From Adiantum capillus-veneris (lineage: Eukaryota > Streptophyta > Polypodiopsida > Polypodiales > Pteridaceae): a stretch of DNA of 64,000 nt. The position numbers and the translations under genes were made by a program. The notes beneath the pieces are model-generated. The model was given only the letters and a program-made list of their open reading frames with translations, was not told the DNA's origin and did not search any database. The stretch spans positions 3,363,501-3,427,500 of the forward strand of contig CM043942.1 of assembly GCA_014529385.2 (NCBI GenBank), given 5' to 3'. Of the stretch, positions 57,701-64,000 are shown piece after piece (position 1 is the stretch's first letter; every line of letters begins with the position of its first letter).

Positions 57701-60700
57701 TCACGTGGTGTGAGTGGAGTTCATAAGTGACTCTCGATGCTGAAAAATGGCTGAAATGAGCGTCGCAATAGAGAGTCCACATCGTGGTTGGGAGAGGAAG
57801 GTATGTAGGGAGAGATCATGGCTGAATATATGGGGAAAAGAGGACCTAATGTGGTCAAAAGCTGAGCACTCAAGTAGAGTGTGGTACTCACTCTCTCGCA
57901 CTTGACAAGGGCATAAGGTGCAAAGTTGATGACACTCCTCACCAGTGCCCCAACATCCTGTCTTGCAGCGTAGAGAATGGGAGCTAAGACGAATGGAGGC
58001 AATGGTGCGGATCGCACTCAACGGGATGGGCTCAAGGATGTAGGAATGGGTTCAGTTACCTCGTTCCGAGAAGAAGAGAGATTTGTAGTTTGGGGCAATG
58101 TGTGTGGTGTAATGGCTGAAGCGAGAACCTCCGGATTTCTCCCAAGCCGTGATACATTGGCGTTGTAAGAAGGCCTCATTAACTTGGGAGTCGATCGACG
58201 CATCCTTGACCAAGTGACATGCATCCCATCTTCCAAACCATTTCTTGATATCAAGCATCCACCCCGAACTTAGTATTTTGCTCTTGCATGTCTTTTGAAC
58301 CATTTGACTTGCTTCATATGCGATTCTAGGAAGTCGATGCAAAGGGCTACGTTGTGTCTTACGCATGTACTCCACAACCCTTTGCATGCCCAAAACCTCA
58401 ATGGGAAGCAATCCGGACTCAAGAAGTAAGAGCATGTAGGGTGTTTGTGTCTTGACTTGGAGAAAGTTGGTGACAAAACGCTTTTGGACATTCTCAAACT
58501 CTTTCCAAGTAGACTTCCCGATGCTTCCACCCCACACCTCCACTCCATAAAGAAGCACCGGTGTCACCAATGTGTCAAAGAGGTACTTTTTGAGAGCCCA
58601 ACACTTGATCTCTCCTGCATTGCACATGTTCTCAAATGCATAATAGGCCCTCTTTCCGGCTTCCAAGCGACGCATTGCACAATCCTTCCATTTATGATTG
58701 GATGGAACCTCAAGGCCAAGGTACTTGAAGTGATCTACCACTTCAAGTTTCTCATTGTTATATACAATGCATGGATTTTCATCATTGAAGGTCTTTACAA
58801 GCATAACCTTGGTTTTGGATCCATTCACGATCAGCCCGCTATGTAGGCAAAAGCGTTCCAAGACACTCATAAGCTTTTGTGCATCTTCTAAAGTATGTGC
58901 CAAGAGCACTACATCATCGGCATAAAGCAAAAGCATGATCACCGCATTTCCAATCTTAACCTCTTCTATGCCTTCTTGCTGCATAAAGTCAAGAACCATG
59001 CATTCCAATTTATCAATGAGTAGCCCAAAGAGGGTTGGGGAAAGTGGGAATCCTTGTTTGACACCAATAGTGCTTGCAAAAAATTCTGAAATTCCATCTC
59101 CCATACATAATCGACATATCACTTTTTGATAGATGCGAAAGACTGCATGCATAAATTCTCTCGGCACTTGAAGGCTTTGCATACGCCTCCAAAGATTTCC
59201 TTGCGGTACCATGTCAAAAGCTTTCTTGAAATCCACAAAGCAACAATATAACTTTTTTCCTTTCAATCAAGACGCTTCCATAAGAACTCGAAGAGTGACA
59301 AGGTGATCAATAGTGCTATGATGCTTTCGAAAACCTGCTTGGCCAAGTGCACGTTTGCCATTCTTTTCAGCCCATTCACTTATCTTCATCTCCATGATAC
59401 ATCCAAATAACTTTGCCATTAAAGAACCAACCATTATAGTGCAATAGTTGTTCACATTGTTTACATCTCCTCCTTTGTGCAAAGGTTTGATCCAATTTGC
59501 ACTCCAATCATGAGGCATGCCATACTGAAGTGCAAGGTTAAACATATCGCATATCCAATATCGTGTTTTCTTTCTTGTCCATTTAATCATTTCAGCCTTG
59601 ACACCTTGAAGGTCACCTGCCTTGCGAGTAGCAAGTTTCTCAAGCGCACGGCATACATCTTCAATGGTAAAGAAGGGAGACATAAACGGAAGGGAGCTAC
59701 AACACTCCATCTTATCAACATTGGGTTGCTCATAGAGATTCTTACAATGCATATACATATCCTCAAGAGTCAAGTCACCAAAGCTCTCAACGCGCTTGCT
59801 TTTTAGATTTTGCCAAAACTTGCCACATGCATGTGCTTTCTCTTGTGCTAAAAGAAGTTGTTTTTCGACTTCCCACCTTCTCCTCTTCTTTTGAACAATT
59901 GCTTTGTATGTGTGTGAACATTCCAAGTAAACTTCCTTGTCTTTGATTGCATCCAATCTTAGCAAGTGTTTTCGGGCTTGACTACATTCCATGTCAAACC
60001 ATTTCTTCTTGGTGCTACCCTTCTTAGACCTTTTGCAAGACATGTGTTTCACAGAAAAGCATTCCTTCGCACAAGAGAAAATTACTTCTTTGAAAACTTT
60101 CCACTTGCATTCTAATGTTGGGCTCTCTTGATGCTCTATCATGCTTAACATTTGGTCCACCATATCAGCATATATAAGTGCTCGTTTGAAATCTAGACGT
60201 AGGTACAAATGATTCACATCATGATTGGAGGCTACATGCTCGGGCCGTTTACCACACTTGAGGTCAATACATAACATCCTATGATCCGATTCCGGATTCC
60301 ATTCACCAAGTGTAAAGCTTTGTATGCATTCTAGAGTGGCTTCCGAGAACAACATATAGTCAATCACGCTAGCACCGTTGTGCTTTCTACATGTAAAGTC
60401 ATTGGTGCCTTGCCATAGAGATACACCATTTGCAATGAGCATTCCGATACTATTGCACATATGTAGAAGTGACTTTCCATAGTGATCCGCTTCTTTTGCA
60501 TCATTAGAACTTCGATTATACATGTATGAGTCATCCATTCTTCTTGAGACATGTGGCATGTCTACTTGTTGTGTGTCGTGTTGTAGCATACTTGTGCGAG
60601 CATTCATGTCTCCAAAAACAATGACTTCACCTTGATCCTTGTAATGAGCAATGTCTTCCTCTAGTTCAACAAAGGGCTGATCTCTATCCATATTCAAGCA

Positions 60701-61081
60701 AGCATAAAAGTTGGAGTCATAGTGAGGAATGTAGCAACCGGCCACAAACATGACTTGACCATTTGGTGGGCTGATTTTCAGCCATAAGTAGCGTTTATAC
60801 TTATCTTCTTTGACAATGGAAACATCTTTCAAACTCTTTTTGGTCATACATGCTACGCCTCCTTGGCCTCTTCGTTGCTTTGCATTTTTGGCCCACATCA
60901 AAGAATGCACATCGTATTTGTCAAATCCAAGAATTCGTTGTGCATCATGCTCCCATGTTTCGACAAGAAGTATCACATCGGAGTCATTGGTAAGCTCATC
61001 AATGCCAATTCCCGCATTCCATGGATACCCGTTACAATTCCAAAAGCTTATTCGCAAGCGTGAGTTGGTCTCATAGATCAT
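57701..61081 (-). pseudogene. LINE ORF2 (copy C): endonuclease plus RT, two stops
   Basis: ATG at 61081, about 1,127 codons. It has the same domain order as copy A: endonuclease with SFWNCNGYPW, FGDMNART and ESDHRM; RT with FVDFKKAFDMVP and LLLYADDVVLLAH; finger CTLCPCQVRESEYHTLLEC. Stops are at 59269-59267 (MEAS-stop-LKGKK) and 58054-58052 (SERGN-stop-THSY). Copy A has Arg (CGA) at both, so both look like C-to-T changes at CpG. It has four extra codons (QEKA) compared with copy A. Confidence 0.93.
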
Positions 61082-61220
61082 GTGTCCCTATTTGTTGGGT
61101 GGACTTGCATCCTCCTTAAGTGGCTTTTCTTCTTGAGGTGATACCTTAACCTTCTTGCTTCTTTCCTCATATGCTTTGCGACGTACATTTTGTTGCATAA
61201 TAGTGCGATCCTCATATACA

Positions 61221-62021
61221 TTACCTCATCCAACCATTGAGGTAGATCCAACCATTGTCAAGGATGAACTTTCTCTTTACCTCATCATCCATGGTACATA
61301 CAATAGGTATTTCTCCCGAGCGAGGGACTCCTTGTTTTCCAACTCGATGTGCACCATAAGCCATGATTCCTGACATGCCAAAGTGTGTAGCAAAAAACTC
61401 TTCAATAGCAACTGCAAGAGATTGGGGTGTTTCCATGCTTTCCTCCTTGATTCCACGAATGACGATGTTCTTTGAGCGTTTTTCTCGTTCGTGCAATTCT
61501 TGAGTGTCCACATTCTCTACATTCTTTGCTTCGACAACGGCTTGCGTGATAGGAGATGTAGAAACCACATTATCCTTACATATATCAGCCCATGATCTGG
61601 ATGCATTTCTCATCTCACATACATCATGTCGTATTGTATCTATTGTTTCCTCTTTCAATACATGATCACTCTCAACTTTGCTCAAGCGCTCTTTCAATAC
61701 ATTCATGTCAACAAGAGAGCGTTTACATTCTTGAACTTCATTCTCAAGATGCATCAAGCGTGTTGTTTGCATTTCAAGAACCTTCTTGAGGTGCTCCTTC
61801 TCCACAACGAGAACTCTTAAAGTACCATTCTCCATTGCAAGTGCGCGCAACTCTTCACCTTGTTTGTTGATAGTTTCTTGTAATGAGATCAAGTAAGCCA
61901 TGATCATTGCTTCCGTTGTTGTAGATGATGTGGTTGGATTAGCATCCAAATTCCTTGGAGATTTTGCATCATTCTCCATGGCGAGTGTGGCTTTTCCACC
62001 CTTGCGAGTTTTGTCTGACAT
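61221..62021 (-). CDS. LINE ORF1 (copy C), shortened C-terminus
   Basis: Open from ATG 62021 (MSDKTRKGG) to the stop at 61221, 266 codons plus stop. Coiled coil and RRM-like domain are as in copy B. The end is NGWMR as in copy A, because of a shared sequence change after DNGWIYL, so both lack the Lys-rich tail of copy B. Confidence 0.85.
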   Translation of the reverse strand: MSDKTRKGGKATLAMENDAKSPRNLDANPTTSSTTTEAMIMAYLISLQETINKQGEELRALAMENGTLRVLVVEKEHLKKVLEMQTTRLMHLENEVQECKRSLVDMNVLKERLSKVESDHVLKEETIDTIRHDVCEMRNASRSWADICKDNVVSTSPITQAVVEAKNVENVDTQELHEREKRSKNIVIRGIKEESMETPQSLAVAIEEFFATHFGMSGIMAYGAHRVGKQGVPRSGEIPIVCTMDDEVKRKFILDNGWIYLNGWMR

Positions 62022-62133
62022 TGCCTTCAAGTCGGCAACAAAAACGCAAAGTTTTGATAGTTTTTTCAGTTCTGAGATGCTGTTACAGCAAAGCCTTCCA
62101 TTACACAGAAAAATTATGTCTTTACATCAATGC

Positions 62134-62136
<3 letters not shown>

Positions 62137-62172
<36 letters not shown>

Positions 62173-62212
62173 AAGACAGGAGAGAGAGAGAGAGAGAGAG
62201 AGAGAGTGAGTG
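62137..62212. repeat. (GA)n microsatellite at LINE C 5' end
   Basis: GA repeats with AAAGAAAGACAGG and GTGAGTGAGTG interruptions. It abuts LINE C on the left and the histone-like exon on the right. Confidence 0.97.
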
Positions 62213-62239
62213 AGTGATCCTCTGCATTTTTCTCTTCCA

Positions 62240-62590
62240 GTGGAATGGGAAGAATCAAGGCAATAGCAAGGAAGGCAGGGAAAGGACTAGGGCTTGCAAA
62301 GAAAGCATGTGGAAAGTCTGCTAGTAAGAAGAAAACTTCAGGTAAACCAATGAATATATTGAAGGGCCCAAGAATGAAGAATATTCAAAGAAACATGGGT
62401 TTTTTTAGGGAGATCAGGAAAGCTCAGAAATTTATTGAGCTTTGTGTCCCTAAACTTCCTTTTCAAAGAGCAGTAAGACAAATTTGTGAGGAAGCATGTG
62501 TTGGTACCACTATGACATTTGGAGCACATTACCGCTTAGATAGACGCACAAAAACAAAGGAAAAGTTCAAGTCAAAAAATCTCGGGGGCG
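62240..62590 (+). pseudogene. Histone H3-like exon, truncated in the histone fold
   Basis: The frame starts MGRIKAIARKAGKG (ATG 62245), aligning with the H3 start ARTKQTARKSTGG. It continues with a Lys/Ser-rich tail and FFREIRKAQKFIELCVPKLP, then FQRAVRQICEE, which matches the H3 alpha-N and alpha-1 helices, and then TFGAHYRLD, equivalent to the start of alpha-2. After that the H3 pattern is lost and the frame enters GGTAAT-type repeats. TTTTCTCTTCCAG at about 62227-62239 looks like a splice acceptor, so this may be one exon of a longer gene. Many residues invariant in canonical H3 differ; it could be a decayed H3/CENH3 variant or a transposon-captured piece. Confidence 0.6.
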
Positions 62591-62725
62591 GCAATGCTGG
62601 AGTCAATGCGCGCGGTAATCGTCCTTCAGCAATGCGCGCCATAATCGGCCCGGCTATATTTTCGCGCTTATTACCGCGGGCATTACCGTAAGAGTTACCG
62701 CAATCATTACCGCGCACGCAAGTAT
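62590..62725. repeat. GGTAAT/ATTACC repeat cluster (CACTA-like subterminal)
   Basis: GCGCGGTAATCG, GCGCCATAATCG, TTACCGCGGGCATTACCG and AGTTACCGCAATCATTACCG occur within 130 bp in both orientations. Similar GCGGTAATA units lie before the CACTA terminus at 48386, suggesting the same transposon family. Confidence 0.55.
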
Positions 62726-62742
62726 TTTTAAAAAAAAAGCAG

Positions 62743-62787
62743 ATGACCATTTGGATGGTCCTTGGTAGGACCCATCCAAATGGTCAT
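62743..62787. repeat. Short palindrome with 19-20-bp arms
   Basis: ATGACCATTTGGATGGTCC and GGACCCATCCAAATGGTCAT are complements with one extra base, separated by TTGGTA. It could be a hairpin or the meeting point of two inverted element ends. Confidence 0.9.
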
Positions 62788-62845
62788 TTGTCTTTTTTTT
62801 CCTATACATTTAATAAATATAAAAACACAATTTCATTGCACAAAA

Positions 62846-63047
62846 ACTTTGGGTCAAAATCAAATGTTTAATTATATTGGAGAAACTGTTCATTACAAAA
62901 TTGCCCAAATAGGCGATGCATGGCAGCTATACAACTGTGGCCAAAAGAAGACTTTGGGCCAAAATCAAGTGTTTAATTATATTCGATATTACAAAATTGC
63001 CCAAATAGGCGATACATGGGGGCTATACAACTGTGGCCAAAAGAAGA
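62846..63047. repeat. Direct tandem duplication, two units of about 100 bp
   Basis: ACTTTGGG(T/C)CAAAATCAA to CTGTGGCCAAAAGAAG is present twice (62846-62950 and 62951-63047). The second unit lacks about 8 bp in the middle. Confidence 0.93.
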
Positions 63048-63086
63048 CCAGCCCAACAACACTTGGAGGATTGAGCTACTCGGATC

Positions 63087-63820
63087 CTAGGACCTCTCGA
63101 GGGACTCCCTAACTCTAGAAAATGAAAAAACAAAAAAACCTTTAATTAATACAAATGGATACATAATTCTGCATGCACTCATTTTTTTTAAAAAGTTCAC
63201 ACTTACAAGCTGTAGTGTACGACATGCATTTTCAAATTCTTCGCGATTGCTTTTGTTGTTTTCATACAGCCAGCACCATGTCTGATATTCGGAGTGGCTC
63301 TCTCTGTATCTCTGGATCTCTCGGCTTGGGCGGGTCATAGTAATATTTTGTTGTATATCAATTAAAAAATATCACAAACCTAACCTTATTACCACAAATT
63401 AAATCAATTCAAATGAAAATACGCGCACTCACAAATTTATCTTTCCATGCTGCTTTTCCGCCCGAGCCGTAATGCGTGGGCGTTTGTTGTGCCCTCGCCT
63501 CCACCTGCCGAGTGTGCGCCCTAGTACCTGCCCACTCTCTCGTCCTCCAGCTCGCCCTGGGCTTTCTCCCACTCCTCGTCATGAACATTTCCAGGGCCAT
63601 AGTTGTGACCCTCATATTCAAATGTTCGCTTTGCCGCCCTCCGCACACTGGACTTCTTATTTTTCAAGAAATTCTTGACGTACTCCTCGAGCCACTGCTT
63701 GGAGAACTCTTTCACTTCCGGATTAGGGAACCGCATGAGCAATGTCGTGTGAATGTACGTCAAGTCGGATGGGTCCTAATCTCTGAAAGATTTAAAGCAA
63801 TCTTGGTATGTCGAGTGGAT
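63087..63820 (-). pseudogene. CACTA accessory ORF-like region (copy 2)
   Basis: Minus-strand frames: VKEFSKQWLEEYVKNFLKNK then SSVRRAAKRTFEYEGH (63763-63521), then ARAQQTPTHYGSGGKAAWKD (63480-63430), and after a probable intron QTWCWLYENNKSNREEFENA (63338-63087). The HYGSGGKxAWKD stretch and its surroundings match 37081-37360. It is better preserved than that copy, and the upstream part continues to or past the right edge. Confidence 0.5.
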
Positions 63821-64000
63821 CAGCTGGTTAAGGTGCCCTCAAAATGTCCTCCCCAAAGAGGAATCTAGATCCACCTCCCCCCCTCGATGTATATAATAGT
63901 AGTAGCCACGAGCGTCCGGGACGGGCGCATCGCGGTCTTCATCCTCATGTGGAGCTCCAAGGGGTGAGCGAGGAGGTCGGGGTGTAAGAGGAGGTGAATC
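63821..64000 (-). other. Continuation of the accessory ORF to the window edge
   Basis: The minus strand reads Pro/Leu-rich, then DARGYYYYIHRGGG-like text. This resembles the DMHGRYYRVKYGGK reading at about 37540-37580 and supports extension of the same ORF family beyond the edge. Confidence 0.35.

Larger units (their letters stand above)
57647..62136 (-). mobile_element. LINE copy C, near full length
   Basis: Nearly identical to copy A over about 4.4 kb, but starts later (at ACGCATTGATGTAAAG, about 120 bp inside A's 5' UTR), directly at the (TC)n tract. It ends GACGATAATAGAAC, then (TATC)n and (TC)n. ORF2 is broken only by two CGA-to-TGA type changes relative to copy A. Confidence 0.94.

Overview
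This window is transposon-dominated nuclear DNA of a land plant. The evidence is plant-type Ty3/gypsy chromoviruses with Met-tRNA primer sites, CACTA (En/Spm) elements with a Tnp2 transposase and a CACTACGAAAAT-type terminus, a short CCCTAAA telomere-type run, GT-AG introns, and heavy (TC)n, (AC)n and (AT)n microsatellites. The lineage is not certain. The LINE type and microsatellite load make me lean weakly to a seed-free plant (fern, lycophyte or bryophyte). I saw no rRNA or tRNA gene and no CRISPR array. Almost no gene is intact.

Layout. 1-2909: gag and 5' LTR of a Ty3/gypsy element running off the left edge. 2910-6430: relics (a short-LTR element; copy 1 of an unknown gene family). 6431-11218: LINE copy A (minus) between GA tracts. 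11787-12634: a long foldback element. 12740-13390: a RING-like gene fragment. 13391-16550: AT-rich and empty apart from repeats. 16560-18130: an old gypsy relic. 18690-21985: a decayed CACTA copy. 22034-48874: one nested complex. It is a gypsy element with LTRs at 22034-23660 and 35895-37034 plus 48388-48874. A second gypsy element (26921-35844, TSD TCTCT) is inserted inside it, and 11.35 kb of CACTA-type DNA (37035-48387) is inserted inside its 3' LTR. That inserted block itself holds a 2.1-kb CT tract with two LINE insertions. 48875-49800: LTR-like debris. 49855-52389: an unrecognised multi-exon gene or pseudogene (minus). 52580-62210: LINE copies B (+), F (-) and C (-) set in CT/GA microsatellites. 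62240-64000: a histone H3-like exon, CACTA-like subterminal repeats and a second CACTA accessory ORF running off the right edge.

The most interesting pattern concerns the LINE family, which encodes ORF1 (coiled coil plus RRM-like) and ORF2 (APE endonuclease, RT and a Cys/His finger). All six copies have (TC)n on both sides in the same orientation. The 5' truncation point differs in each copy. All end in GATAATAGAAC followed by (TATC)n instead of poly(A). This suggests a plant LINE that inserts specifically into TC/GA microsatellites. A second new-looking pattern is a family of six short hairpins with GTGGATCACGRYGCGC-type arms. Three of them lie in the predicted first intron of the gene at 49.9-52.4 kb, and three lie among the GA tracts at 56-57.6 kb.
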